Origin: Mycolicibacterium aurum
GTDB taxonomy: Bacteria; Actinomycetota; Actinomycetes; Mycobacteriales; Mycobacteriaceae
Direction of reading: 5' to 3'
Assembly: GCA_900078775.1 (NCBI GenBank)
Contig: LT549889.1
Coordinates: 2,480,001 to 2,544,000, forward strand
Length of the DNA: 64,000 nt
Made by a program: the position numbers and the translations under genes. Shown in pieces: positions 33,913-44,300 of the stretch. The notes beneath the pieces are model-generated. The model was not told the origin of the DNA, searched no databases, and saw nothing but the letters and a program-made list of their open reading frames with translations. The number at the start of each line of letters is the position of its first letter. The first letter of the stretch is position 1.

Positions 33913-36900
33913 CCGCGCCCCAGTCCCCGTCGCCGCGCTCGCCCGGTTGGCTCTCATCGCCCGGCATGCGCCGCTACCTCGGTGCAGCGGTGCTGTGCGG
34001 GCTGGTGATCAGTGCGGCGACGGTGGCCGGTGCCGTGGTGCTGGCCCGCGTGGTCGCCGGTGTCATCACCGACCCGGCCACCCGCACCGTGGGGTTCTGG
34101 AGCACCGAACTCGTCGTCCTGGCCGGCCTCTGGGCGGCCCGGGCGCTGGCCCAGCGCGCGCAGGCCGGTCTGAGCCAGCGGGCGGCGACCCGGCTGATCG
34201 GTGACCTGTCGGCGCAGGTACTGCGCGCGGTGACGGCGCTGCCCCCGCACCGGTTGCACGGGGTACGCGACGAGGCCACCGTCGTGGTCACCCGCGGTCT
34301 GGACGGGTTACGCCCGTACTTCACCGGATACCTGCCCGCGGTGATCCTGGCCGGGATCCTCACCCCGGCAACGGTACTGGTGATCGCCGCGACCGATCTG
34401 CAGTCCGCCGCGGTGGTCGCGGTCGCGCTGCCGCTCATCCCGCTGTTCATGGTGCTGATCGGCAAACTGACCGCCGACCGGTCCGCGGCGGCACTGGCCG
34501 CGATGACAACCCTGCAGTCCCGACTGCTCGATCTGGTGGCCGGTATACCGACGCTGCGGGCACTGGGCCGGGCCGCCGGTCCGGCCCATCGCATCGCCGA
34601 ACTCAGCGCCGCGCATCGGCGTTCGGCGATGCAGACGCTGCGGATCGCATTCCTGTCCGCTGCGGTGCTGGAGTTGATCGCCACCCTCGGGGTGGCACTG
34701 GTGGCGGTCAGTGTCGGTCTGCGGTTGGTGTTCGGCGAGATGACCCTGGTGGCGGGGCTGACCGCGCTGCTGCTGGCCCCCGAGGTGTTCTGGCCGCTGC
34801 GCCGGGTGGGGGTGCAGTTCCACGCCGCCCAGGACGGTAAGGCCGCCGCCGACGCGGCGCTGCACCTGCTGGAGTCGGAGCCCTCCCCCGCCGCCGGGAC
34901 CGTTGCACCGGCCGATCGCGACCTCAGCATCCGGCTGGAGGACCTGTCCGTCACCGGCCGCGACGGCGACGCCCCCGACCGGTTGACCGCCGACATCGTC
35001 CCGGGCCGGGTCACGGTGTTCACCGGTCCGAACGGCGCGGGCAAGAGCACCGCGGTGGCCGCCGTGCTGGGCCTGACCCCGCCGAGTTCGGGACGGATCC
35101 TGGTGGACGGGCGCGATCTTCGCGAGATCGACCCGGCCCAGTGGTGGCGGCGCATCGCGTGGCTACCGCAGCGCCCGGTGCTGCTGCCCGGCACGGTGCG
35201 CAGCAACCTGGAACTGTTCGGCCCGCTGGACGACATCGACGAGGCCTGCCGCGCTTCGGGATTCGACGCGGTGCTGGCCACCCTGCCGGCCGGCCTGGAC
35301 GAGGTCATCGGCCGGGACGGGACCGGCCTGTCGCTGGGCCAGCGCCAGCGCCTCGGCCTGGCCCGGGCCCTCGGGTCCCCGGCGCCGGTGCTGCTGCTCG
35401 ACGAGCCGACCGCCCATCTGGACGAAGACGCGGAAGCCCATGTGCTGGACGCTATTTCGGCACGGGCCCGGTCCGGGGCCACCGTCCTGGTGATCGGGCA
35501 CCGGGCGCCGGTGCTCGGCATCGCCGACACCGTGGTGACCTTGGGGCCGCGCATGCCCTCGCGTGAGGTGTGGCGGCTGCTGCAGCCCCGGATGCCGCGG
35601 TTGCTGCTGGCGGTGCTGTTCGGGGTGCTCGCCCTGGGCAGCGCGCTGGCGCTGGCCACGGTGGCGGCCTGGCTGATCACCCGGGCCTGGCAGATGCCGC
35701 CGGTATTGGATCTGACGGTGGCGGTGGTGGCCGTCCGGGCGCTGGGCATCTCCCGTGGGGTGTTCAGTTACTGCGAGCGACTCGCCGCGCACGACACCGC
35801 GTTACGGGCCGCCGGCAACGCCCGGGTGGGCCTGTATCGGCGCCTGACCGAGGTGCCGCCGGAGACCGCGCTGCGGCTGCACAGCGGGGATCTGGTCGCC
35901 CGGGTCGGTGCGTCGGTCGACGATCTGGCCGATGTGCTGGTGCGCGCGGTCGCACCGATCTGCGTGGCGGCGGTGCTGTCCGGGGCAGCCGTCGTCATCA
36001 TCGCGCTGATCTCACCGCCGGCCGCGCTGATCCTGGCGCTGTGCCTGCTGATGGCCGGTGTGGCCGCACCCTGGATGGCGGGCCGGGCGGCCGCCGCGAC
36101 CGAACTGCTGGCGGCCGGGCACCACAGCGCCCGCGACACCGCCACCCTGCTCGCCCTGGAGCACGCCGCCGAACTGCGGGTGGCCGGCCGGCTCGATCAG
36201 ATGATCGCCGAATCGGAGCGTGAGCACCGCGATCTGGGCCGGGCTCAGGACCGTGCCGCCGCACCCGCGGCCGCCGCCGGTGCGGTAGCCACCGCGGCGG
36301 TGGGGGTCTCGGTGCTCGGGGCCGTCCTGGTCGGGATCCTCATCTCCGGCCACACCAGTCCGATGTCGTTGGCCATCCTGATGCTGGTGCCGTTATCGGC
36401 GTTCGAGGCGACCGCGGCGCTGCCCGCCGCGGCGGCACAGTTGGTGCGCGCCCGCATCGCGGCCCGCCGGCTCACCGACCTCACCGAGACCGCGCCGCTG
36501 CGGTCCCGCCCGGTGAGCGTCCCGGTGGCGCTGAGTCCCGGCGACCGGTTGGCCGTGCTGGGGCCCAGCGGCTGCGGCAAGACCACCCTGCTGATGGCCC
36601 TGTCCTCTCAAGACACCGCGGGTCAACACACCGCAGACGGCGAGAAGCCGGTCCGCGCAGCGTTCTTCGCCGAGGACGCGCACCTGTTCGACACCACCGT
36701 GCGGGACAACCTGCTGGTCGGGCGCGGGGACGCCACGGACGCCGAGTTGACCACGGCACTCGGCGATGTCGGGTTGGGCGACTGGCTGGCCGGGCTGCCC
36801 GACGGGTTGTCCACCATGCTGCGCGGCGGGGCGGCGGCGGTGTCGGCCGGTCAACGTCGGCGGCTGCTGCTGGCCCGGGCGCTCATCTCCGATTTCCCGG

Positions 36901-37100
36901 TGGTGCTGCTCGACGAGCCCACCGAGCACCTCGACGCCGCCGACAGTGACCGGCTGCTCACCGAACTGCTGACCCCGGGCGGGTTGTTCGCCGCCGACCG
37001 GACCGTCGTGGTCGCCACCCACCACCTACCCGCCGGTCTGGATTGCGCCACTATCCGCCTGCCGGAGCGACCCGCCGGCGCGCGGGTACCCTCACCGTGA
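33909..37100 (+). CDS. cydDC: Fused CydD-CydC thiol-reductant ABC exporter
   Basis: 1063 residues from GTG 33909. Two complete ABC half-transporters are in one chain. CydD half: membrane domain, Walker A GPNGAGKST near 371, signature LSLGQRQRLGLARAL near 474, Walker B LLLDEPTAHLD near 494. CydC half starts about 552: membrane domain, Walker A GPSGCGKTT near 884, signature VSAGQRRRLLLARAL near 977, Walker B VVLLDEPTEHLD near 997. CydDC exports cysteine/glutathione-type reductants and is needed to assemble haem into cytochrome bd. M. tuberculosis has two separate genes; fusion is known in other mycobacteria. Confidence 0.94.
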   Translation: MTAPQSPSPRSPGWLSSPGMRRYLGAAVLCGLVISAATVAGAVVLARVVAGVITDPATRTVGFWSTELVVLAGLWAARALAQRAQAGLSQRAATRLIGDLSAQVLRAVTALPPHRLHGVRDEATVVVTRGLDGLRPYFTGYLPAVILAGILTPATVLVIAATDLQSAAVVAVALPLIPLFMVLIGKLTADRSAAALAAMTTLQSRLLDLVAGIPTLRALGRAAGPAHRIAELSAAHRRSAMQTLRIAFLSAAVLELIATLGVALVAVSVGLRLVFGEMTLVAGLTALLLAPEVFWPLRRVGVQFHAAQDGKAAADAALHLLESEPSPAAGTVAPADRDLSIRLEDLSVTGRDGDAPDRLTADIVPGRVTVFTGPNGAGKSTAVAAVLGLTPPSSGRILVDGRDLREIDPAQWWRRIAWLPQRPVLLPGTVRSNLELFGPLDDIDEACRASGFDAVLATLPAGLDEVIGRDGTGLSLGQRQRLGLARALGSPAPVLLLDEPTAHLDEDAEAHVLDAISARARSGATVLVIGHRAPVLGIADTVVTLGPRMPSREVWRLLQPRMPRLLLAVLFGVLALGSALALATVAAWLITRAWQMPPVLDLTVAVVAVRALGISRGVFSYCERLAAHDTALRAAGNARVGLYRRLTEVPPETALRLHSGDLVARVGASVDDLADVLVRAVAPICVAAVLSGAAVVIIALISPPAALILALCLLMAGVAAPWMAGRAAAATELLAAGHHSARDTATLLALEHAAELRVAGRLDQMIAESEREHRDLGRAQDRAAAPAAAAGAVATAAVGVSVLGAVLVGILISGHTSPMSLAILMLVPLSAFEATAALPAAAAQLVRARIAARRLTDLTETAPLRSRPVSVPVALSPGDRLAVLGPSGCGKTTLLMALSSQDTAGQHTADGEKPVRAAFFAEDAHLFDTTVRDNLLVGRGDATDAELTTALGDVGLGDWLAGLPDGLSTMLRGGAAAVSAGQRRRLLLARALISDFPVVLLDEPTEHLDAADSDRLLTELLTPGGLFAADRTVVVATHHLPAGLDCATIRLPERPAGARVPSP

Positions 37101-37525
37101 TGAGTTACCCCGGCCCGTACCCCGCAGCGCAGCCGCCCTATCCCGGCTACCCGCCGGCGCCGCGCAACGGGCAGGGCAGCGCCGCACTGGTGCTGGCGGT
37201 ACTGGCACTGGTGTTCTCCTGGACCGTGATCGGCGGCATCGCCGCCGGTGTGCTCGCCGTGGTGCTGGGCGCCGCCGGCCGCGGCCGGGCCCGGCGCGGT
37301 GAGTCGGACAACGGTCCCATCGCCACCGCCGGGATCGGCCTGGGCGCACTCGCGGTCGTCGTCGGCGCGGCCTTCGTACCGATCTGGATCGGCTTCCTGT
37401 CCGCGGCCGGGATCGGCGACTACCTCGACTGCATGCAGCGCGCCGGCACCGACCGCCCGGCACAGGTGCAGTGCGAGAACGACTTTCGCGAGCGGGTCCA
37501 GCAGGATTACGGTCTGCCCGGTTAG
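37100..37525 (+). CDS. DUF4190-type small membrane protein
   Basis: 141 residues. A Pro/Tyr-rich cytoplasmic N-terminus (YPGPYPAAQPPYPGYPP), then two membrane helices with GGIAAGVLAVVLG between hydrophobic stretches, typical of DUF4190. The C-terminal ~40 residues, with two cysteines (DYLDC and QCEND), would lie outside. The start overlaps the cydDC stop by one base (TGATG). Function unknown; coupling suggests co-expression with the bd genes. Confidence 0.75.
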   Translation: MSYPGPYPAAQPPYPGYPPAPRNGQGSAALVLAVLALVFSWTVIGGIAAGVLAVVLGAAGRGRARRGESDNGPIATAGIGLGALAVVVGAAFVPIWIGFLSAAGIGDYLDCMQRAGTDRPAQVQCENDFRERVQQDYGLPG

Positions 37526-38385
37526 CGGCCCGGGAAGTACTTGACGATGCCTTCCTGCATCACGGTGGCCACCGCCTGTCCGGCCTGGTTGAAGAAGTGG
37601 CCGGAACCCAATCCGCGGGAGTCGGCGGCCACCGGCGACGAGGTCGAGTAGAGCACCCACTCGTCGAACCGGACCGGCCGGTGGAACCACACCGAGTGGT
37701 TCATGGTGACCGCGAAGATCCGGTCGAAGCCCCAGGACAGCCCGTGGGTGGTGATGATCGAGTCGAGCACCGTGGTGTCCGAGGAGTACACCAGCGCCGC
37801 GGCGTGCAGCACCGGGTCCTCGGGCATCGGGCCGTCGGCGATCAGCCACACCCGGTTGTGGTCGAGGCTGTCACCCTTGTCCCGCATCACCCAGGCCGGG
37901 TCGTTGGTGTAGCGCCACTGGATGGGCCGCAGCGCGCTGACGAAGTGCGGCACCGTCTGCTCGTAGCCGACCAGCAACTCGTCGATGGTGGGCAGCGTCT
38001 CCGGGTCGGGCACCTGCGGCGCGGTCAGGTTGTGTTCCAGACCGCGGCCGCCGGCCAGGTGGGAGACCAGGGCGGTGCCCAACAGCACACCGTCCTGGGT
38101 GACATCGACGCGGCGGTTGGCGAACCGGCGTTCGTCGCGCAGCCGCAGCACCTGGAACTCCAGATCCTTCTCCGGGTCACCGCCGGCGATGAAGTGCATC
38201 GACAGGGTGCTCGGCGGCAGCTTCTCGCTGACCGTGCGGCTGGCCGCGACGAAGGCCTGCGCCATCATCTGGCCGCCGAAGGTGCGGACCGGGTTGCGGC
38301 TCGGGTGCGATCCGGTGAACGCGTCGTCGCCGACCCGGGTGAGGTCGAGAACCGTCAGCAGTTCTTTCAGATGCTCCGCCGACAA
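37522..38385 (-). CDS. tesB: Acyl-CoA thioesterase II
   Basis: 287 residues with two hotdog domains. Conserved elements include RTFGGQMMAQAFVAASRTV and the C-terminal SLDHNRVWLIA-HGLSWGF-MNHSVWFHRP path; the D/Q/T catalytic triad region is present. It hydrolyses acyl-CoA. Position beside pyk and the cyd genes matches TesB1 (Rv1618) of M. tuberculosis. Convergent with the DUF4190 gene, overlapping by four bases. Confidence 0.92.
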   Translation of the reverse strand: MSAEHLKELLTVLDLTRVGDDAFTGSHPSRNPVRTFGGQMMAQAFVAASRTVSEKLPPSTLSMHFIAGGDPEKDLEFQVLRLRDERRFANRRVDVTQDGVLLGTALVSHLAGGRGLEHNLTAPQVPDPETLPTIDELLVGYEQTVPHFVSALRPIQWRYTNDPAWVMRDKGDSLDHNRVWLIADGPMPEDPVLHAAALVYSSDTTVLDSIITTHGLSWGFDRIFAVTMNHSVWFHRPVRFDEWVLYSTSSPVAADSRGLGSGHFFNQAGQAVATVMQEGIVKYFPGR

Positions 38386-38400
38386 CTTCGTCCCCGATTC

Positions 38401-39819
38401 CTAGTGGTCGTCCTCCCCGATCCGGTGCACGTGGATCAGGTTGGTCGAGCCTACTGTGCCGGGAGGCGCACCCGCGACGATGACCACGAGGTCCCCGCGC
38501 TTGTAGCGGCCGAGTTCCAGCAGCGACTTGTCCACCTGGCGGATCATGCCGTCGGTGGTGTCCATCTTGCCGACGATGAACGTCTCGGTGCCCCAGGTCA
38601 GCGACAGCTGGCTGCGGACCTCGGGCAGCGCGGTGAACGCCAGCAGCGGCAGCGGGGTGTGCAGCCGGGCGAGCCGGCGCACGGTGTCACCGGACTGGGT
38701 GAACGCCACCAGGGCCTTGGCCTCCAGGCGCTCGCCGATGTCGCGGGCCGCATACGAGATCACGCCGCGCTTGGTGCGCGGCACGTGGGTCAGCGGCGGC
38801 GCCTCGGTGGACACCGCCTCCACGGCGCTGACGATCCGCGCCATGGTGCGCACCGCCTCCAGCGCGAACTTGCCGACCGAGGTCTCCCCGGACAGCATGA
38901 CCGCGTCGGCCCCGTCGAGCACTGCGTTGGCCACGTCGGAGGCCTCGGCGCGGGTGGGCCGGGAGCTCTCGATCATCGACTCCAGCATCTGGGTGGCGAC
39001 GATCACCGGTTTGGCGTTCTCGCGGGCCATCTGGATGGCCCGCTTCTGCACCAGCGGCACCTCTTCGAGCGGAAGTTCCACGCCGAGGTCGCCGCGGGCC
39101 ACCATGATGGCGTCGAAGGCCAGCACGATCGCCTCGAGGTTCTCGATGGCCTCGGGCTTCTCCAGCTTGGCGATCACCGGGACCCGGCGGCCGACCCGGT
39201 CCATCACCTCGTGCACCAGTTCCACGTCCGCGGGTGAACGGACGAAGGACAGCGCCACGAGGTCGACGCCGAGCTTCAGCGCGAACTCCAGGTCCTCGAT
39301 GTCCTTCTCGGACAGTGCGGGCGCCGAGACGTTCATCCCGGGCAGCGACATGCCCTTGTTGTTGCTGACCTTGCCGCCCTCGGTGACGGTGCAGACGACG
39401 TCGTTGCCGTCGATGTGCTCGACGACGAGCCCGACGTTGCCGTCATCGACCAGCACCCGGTCACCGGGCTTGGCGTCCTGGGCCAGCCGCTTGTAGGTGG
39501 TGCCGACCCGGTCGTGGCTGCCCAGGCAGTCCTCGACGGTGATGCGGATCGTCTCGCCGTTCTCCCACACGGTCGGGCCGTCCGCGAACCGGCCCAGCCG
39601 GATCTTGGGGCCCTGCAGGTCGGCCAGCACGCCGACGGCGTGGCCGGTGGCGTTGGACGCCTTCCGAACCCGCCGGTACGACTCCTCGTGGTCGCTGTAA
39701 TCACCGTGGCTGAAGTTCAGCCGTGCAACATCCATTCCGGCCTCGACCAGCGCCTGCACCGATTCATCGGTGGAGGTCGCAGGGCCGAGCGTACAGACGA
39801 TTTTTCCGCGTCTATTCAC
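38401..39819 (-). CDS. pyk: Pyruvate kinase
   Basis: 472 residues, type II-like length. Signatures: KIVCTLGPATSTDE, MDVARLNFSHG, the active-site VIAKLEKPEAIENLEAI, and MVARGDLGVELPLEEVP. It makes pyruvate and ATP from PEP and ADP. The start is GTG 39819, giving the conserved NRRGKIVCTLGPA. A -10 box 8 bases before the GTG suggests a leaderless message. tesB follows 15 bases downstream. Confidence 0.96.
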   Translation of the reverse strand: MNRRGKIVCTLGPATSTDESVQALVEAGMDVARLNFSHGDYSDHEESYRRVRKASNATGHAVGVLADLQGPKIRLGRFADGPTVWENGETIRITVEDCLGSHDRVGTTYKRLAQDAKPGDRVLVDDGNVGLVVEHIDGNDVVCTVTEGGKVSNNKGMSLPGMNVSAPALSEKDIEDLEFALKLGVDLVALSFVRSPADVELVHEVMDRVGRRVPVIAKLEKPEAIENLEAIVLAFDAIMVARGDLGVELPLEEVPLVQKRAIQMARENAKPVIVATQMLESMIESSRPTRAEASDVANAVLDGADAVMLSGETSVGKFALEAVRTMARIVSAVEAVSTEAPPLTHVPRTKRGVISYAARDIGERLEAKALVAFTQSGDTVRRLARLHTPLPLLAFTALPEVRSQLSLTWGTETFIVGKMDTTDGMIRQVDKSLLELGRYKRGDLVVIVAGAPPGTVGSTNLIHVHRIGEDDH

Positions 39820-39827
39820 GTCTCATG

Positions 39828-39833
39828 AGCATA
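39828..39833 (-). promoter_or_regulatory. -10 box TATGCT for pyk
   Basis: Minus-strand TATGCT (TANNNT type) ends 8 bases before the pyk GTG, placing the transcript start at or one to two bases from the start codon. The box lies in the short gap after the gltD stop, so pyk is likely transcribed separately from gltBD. Confidence 0.5.
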
Positions 39834-39846
39834 GTCGTTAATCGAT

Positions 39847-41361
39847 TCAGATGACGGCCAGAGGTAGCGCGCCGGGGTGGACCGGGGCCGGCAGTTCGGA
39901 CTCCCCCATCAGGTAGGCGTCCACCGCGCTGGCGGCGCTGCGGCCCTCCGCGATGGCCCACACGATCAGCGAGGCGCCGCGGTGGGCGTCCCCGCAGACG
40001 AACACGCCGGGCTCCTCGGTCTGCCAGTCCGACCCGCAGGACAGCGTGCCGCGGCCGTTCAGCCGCAGGCCGAGCCCGTCCAGCAGCGGCATGTGCTCGA
40101 CACCCTCGAAGCCGATCGCGAGCAGGGCCAGATCGCAGGGAATCTCGATCGGGTCGCCGACCGGCGTGATCTGCCGGCGGCCGTTCTCGTCCCGTTCGAC
40201 CTTGACCTCGGCGATCTCCATGGCCCGCACATTGCCGGTCTTGCCGTCCGGTCCGTCACCGATGAACCGCTGCACGGCCACTTCGAAGCGCCGCGCCCCG
40301 CCCTCGGCGTGTGCCGGTGAGGTGCGCAGCAGCAGTGGCCAGGTGGGCCATGGGGAAAGCGAATCGTCGCGGGTCTCCGGCGGTTCCGGGTTGTAGTCGA
40401 GTTGGGTCACCGACAGCGCGCCTTGGCGGTGCGCGGTGCCCAGGCAGTCCGCGCCGGTGTCGCCGCCACCGATGATCACCACATGCTTTCCGGCGGCGGT
40501 CAGTTCGGCGGGGCCGTCGCCCTCGCATTCCTTGTTGGCCGGCACCAGGTGCTCCATCGCGAGGTGCACACCGCCCAGGTGGCGGCCCTCGACTTCGTTG
40601 TCGCGCCCGCGCAGCGCGCCGACGGCCAGCACGATGGCGTCGTGCTGGGCACGCAGCGCCTCGATGGACAGGTCGACGCCGACCTCGCATTCGATGACGA
40701 ACCGGGTTCCCTCGGCCCGCATCTGGGACAGCCGCTGATCGAGCGTCGCCTTCTCCAGCTTGTACTCCGGGATGCCGTAGCGCATCAGCCCACCGATGCG
40801 GTTGTCCCGTTCGTAGACGGTCACGTGGTGCCCGGCCCGGGTCAGCTGCTGCGCCGCGGCCAGTCCGGCCGGCCCCGAACCCACCACCGCCACACTGCGT
40901 CCCGAGGCGATGGCGGCCGGCCGGGGCAGCACCGATCCGGTCGCCCAGGCGTGGTCGACGATGGTCTGCTCGATGCGCTTGATGGTGACGCTGCCGCCGG
41001 TGGTCTCCTCGGCGATGGACAGCACGCAGGCCGCCTCACACGGCGCCGGGCACAACCGCCCGGTGAACTCCGGGAAGTTGTTGGTGGCGTGCAGTCGGTC
41101 GATGGCGGCATCCCACCGGCCGCGGCGCACCAGGTCGTTCCATTCCGGGATCAGATTGCCCAGCGGGCAGCCCGCCGACCCGGAGTGGCAGAACGGGATA
41201 CCGCAATCCATGCAGCGGCGGGCCTGCTGGGAGACCTCACCGGCGCGGGCGCGGGGGTCCCGGCTCTCGTAGACCTCCCGCCAGTCCCCGATGCGTTCGT
41301 CCACCGGCCGCTTGGCGGCCTCGACCTTGGGAACTCTCAAGAATCCGTTCGGATCAGCCAC
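39847..41361 (-). CDS. gltD: Glutamate synthase small subunit
   Basis: 504 residues. Two N-terminal cysteine clusters (C50, C53, C58, C65 and C104, C108, C112) bind the [4Fe-4S] centres. An FAD site [15 protein letters not shown] and an NADPH site [15 protein letters not shown] follow. It passes electrons from NADPH to GltB. Its start overlaps gltB by eight bases, ensuring stoichiometric translation. Confidence 0.95.
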   Translation of the reverse strand: MADPNGFLRVPKVEAAKRPVDERIGDWREVYESRDPRARAGEVSQQARRCMDCGIPFCHSGSAGCPLGNLIPEWNDLVRRGRWDAAIDRLHATNNFPEFTGRLCPAPCEAACVLSIAEETTGGSVTIKRIEQTIVDHAWATGSVLPRPAAIASGRSVAVVGSGPAGLAAAQQLTRAGHHVTVYERDNRIGGLMRYGIPEYKLEKATLDQRLSQMRAEGTRFVIECEVGVDLSIEALRAQHDAIVLAVGALRGRDNEVEGRHLGGVHLAMEHLVPANKECEGDGPAELTAAGKHVVIIGGGDTGADCLGTAHRQGALSVTQLDYNPEPPETRDDSLSPWPTWPLLLRTSPAHAEGGARRFEVAVQRFIGDGPDGKTGNVRAMEIAEVKVERDENGRRQITPVGDPIEIPCDLALLAIGFEGVEHMPLLDGLGLRLNGRGTLSCGSDWQTEEPGVFVCGDAHRGASLIVWAIAEGRSAASAVDAYLMGESELPAPVHPGALPLAVI

Positions 41362-44300
41362 GGCTGGCCTCCATGATCGCGGTATCGACGTCGCGCCCTT
41401 CGGCTTTCGCCATCCGGGTGGCGCGCAGCACCCGCTCGTAGTCGGTGGGCATGATCTTGGTGAACTGCGCGCTGCGCCGCGGCCAGTCGGCCAGCAGCGA
41501 GCTCGCCACGGTGCTGCCGGTGGCCTGCGCGTGCCGGGCCACCACCTCGTGCAGCCAGCTGAGGTCCTCGGGCTCCAGCCGCTGCAACTCCACCATCTCG
41601 GTGTTCACCTTCGCCGGGTCGAGCCCCAGCACGAACGCGATGCCACCGGACATGCCGGCGGCCATATTGCGTCCGGTGTCGCCGAGCACCACCACCCGGC
41701 CGCCGGTCATGTACTCGCAGGCGTGATCGCCGACGCCCTCCACGACGGCCAGCGCACCGGAGTTGCGGGCGCAGAAGCGTTCCCCGACCCGACCGCGCAG
41801 GAACACCTCACCGGCGGTGGCCCCGAACAGCAGGGTGTTGCCGGCGATGACGTTGTCCTCGGGCAGGAACAGCACATCGTCGGGCGGGCGCACGATCACC
41901 CGGCCTCCCGAAAGTCCCTTGCCGACATAGTCGTTGGCATCGCCGATCAGATCGAGAGTGACGCCGCGGGGCAGGAAAGCGCCCAGCGACTGGCCGGCCG
42001 ATCCGGTGAGCGTGACGTGGATGGTGTCATCCGGCAGCCCGGCGGCTCCGTAGCGACGGGTGACCTCCGAACCCAGCAGCGTGCCCACCGTGCGGTTGAC
42101 GTTGCGCACCGGCAGTTCCAGCCGCACCGGGTGGGCGTCCTCCAGGGCGCCCTCGGCGAGTGCCACCAGGGTCTGGTCCAGGGCCTGGGCCAGGCCGTGG
42201 TCCTGATCGCGCAGCCGGCGACGCTGGGGCTCCCCGGTGCCGTGCGCGTCGGCGGGCACCGCGAAGATCGGGCTCAGGTCCAGGCCTTGACTCTTCCAGT
42301 GCGCGACACCGGCCGCGGTGTCCAGCAGGTCGGCCTGCCCGATCGCCTCGTCGAGGCTGCGGAAACCCAACTCGGCGAGCATCTTGCGGATGTCCTCGGC
42401 GATGAACTGGAAGAAGTTCTGTACGAACTCCGGCTTGCCGTTGAAGCGTGCCCGCAGTTCGGGGTTCTGGGTGGCCACCCCGACCGGGCAGGTGTCCAGG
42501 TGGCACACCCGCATCATGATGCAGCCCGCGACGACCAGCGGTGCGGTCGCGAAGCCGTACTCCTCGGCGCCGAGCAGTGCGGCGACCATAACGTCACGCG
42601 CGGTACGCAGACCGCCGTCGCACTGCACGGTGATGCGGTCCCGCAACCCGTTGAGCACCAGGGTCTGCTGGGTGTCGGCCAGCCCGATCTCCCAGGGCGC
42701 CCCGGCGTGCTTGAGGCTGGTCAGCGGCGCGGCGCCGGTGCCGCCGTCGAACCCGGAGATCAGCACGACGTCGGCGTGCGCCTTGGAGACGCCGGCCGCG
42801 ACCGTGCCCACGCCCACCGAGCTGACCAGCTTCACGTGAATGCGGGCCTGGTCGTTGGCGTTCTTCAGGTCGTGGATCAGCTGGGCCAGATCCTCGATGG
42901 AGTAGATGTCGTGGTGCGGCGGTGGTGAGACCAGACCCACGCCCGGCGTGGAGTGCCGCGCCTTGGCAATGTTCGGGTACACCTTGTAGCCCGGAAGCTG
43001 GCCGCCCTCACCAGGTTTGGCGCCCTGGGCCATCTTGATCTGGATGTCGGTGGCATTCACCAGGTAGTCGCTGGTGACGCCGAACCGCCCGGAGGCGACC
43101 TGCTTGACCGCGCTGCGCCGCGCCGGGTCGTACAGCCGGTCGGTCTCCTCGCCGCCCTCACCGGAGTTGGACCGCGCGCCGAGCCGGTTCATGGCGATCG
43201 CCATGGTCTCGTGCGCCTCGGCCGAGATCGAGCCGTAGCTCATCGCGCCGGTGTTGAACCGGGTGACGATGGACTCGACCGACTCCACCTCCTCCAGCGG
43301 CACCGGCGGACGCACCCCGGTCTTGAAGTCGAACAGGCCGCGCAGCGTCCCGCCCTCGCGGGACAGCCGGTTGACCTCCTCGGAGTACTTCGCGAACACC
43401 TCGGCCCGCCCGGTGCGGGTGGCGTGCTGCAGCAGGAACACGACTTCCGGTGTGAACAGGTGCAGTTCGCCGTCGCGGCGGAACTGGTACTCACCGCCGA
43501 CCGACAGCCGCCGGTGCGCCCGCTCGGTGGGGTTCTCCGGGTAGGCGCGGCGGTGCCGGAACCGGACCTCCTCGGCCAGCACGTCCAGGCCGACGCCGCC
43601 GAGTTGCATGGGGGTCCCGGTGAAGTACTGGTCGATCACGCTGCGGTCCAGCCCGATCGCCTCGAAGGCCTGTGCGCCGGTGTAGGAGGACACCGTCGAG
43701 ATGCCCATCTTGCTCATCACCTTCATGACGCCCTTGCCGAGCGCCTTGCTGTAATTACGCACCGCGGTGGACGGTTCGATGCCGGTGAGTTCACCCTCGC
43801 GGATCAAATCCTCGATCGACTCGAAGGCCAGATACGGGTTGACCGCGGCCGCACCGAAACCGATCAGCATCGCGATGTGGTGCACCTCGCGGGCGTCGCC
43901 GGATTCGACGACCAACCCGACGCTGGTGCGTTGTTTGGTGTCGACCAGGTGGTGATGCACCGCCGAGACGGCCAGCAACGACGGAATCGGGGCCCGGGTG
44001 TGGTCCGAGTCACGGTCCGAGAGCACCAGCGTGCGTGCGCCTTTGGTGATGGCGTCGCCGGCCCGGATGCACAGTTCCTCCAGCGCCTCGGCCAGTCCTT
44101 CGCCGCCACGCTCGACGTCGTAGAGCGCACGCAGCACCGCGGTGCGTAGCCCGGGCTGCTCACCGTCATCGTTGATGTGCACGAGCTTGTTGAGGTCGTC
44201 GTTGTCCAGAACCGGCCAGCCCAGCCGGATCTGGCGGCACGAGGCTGCGGACGGTTCCAGGAGATTTTCTTCGGGGCCCATCACCCGGGCCATGGAGGTG

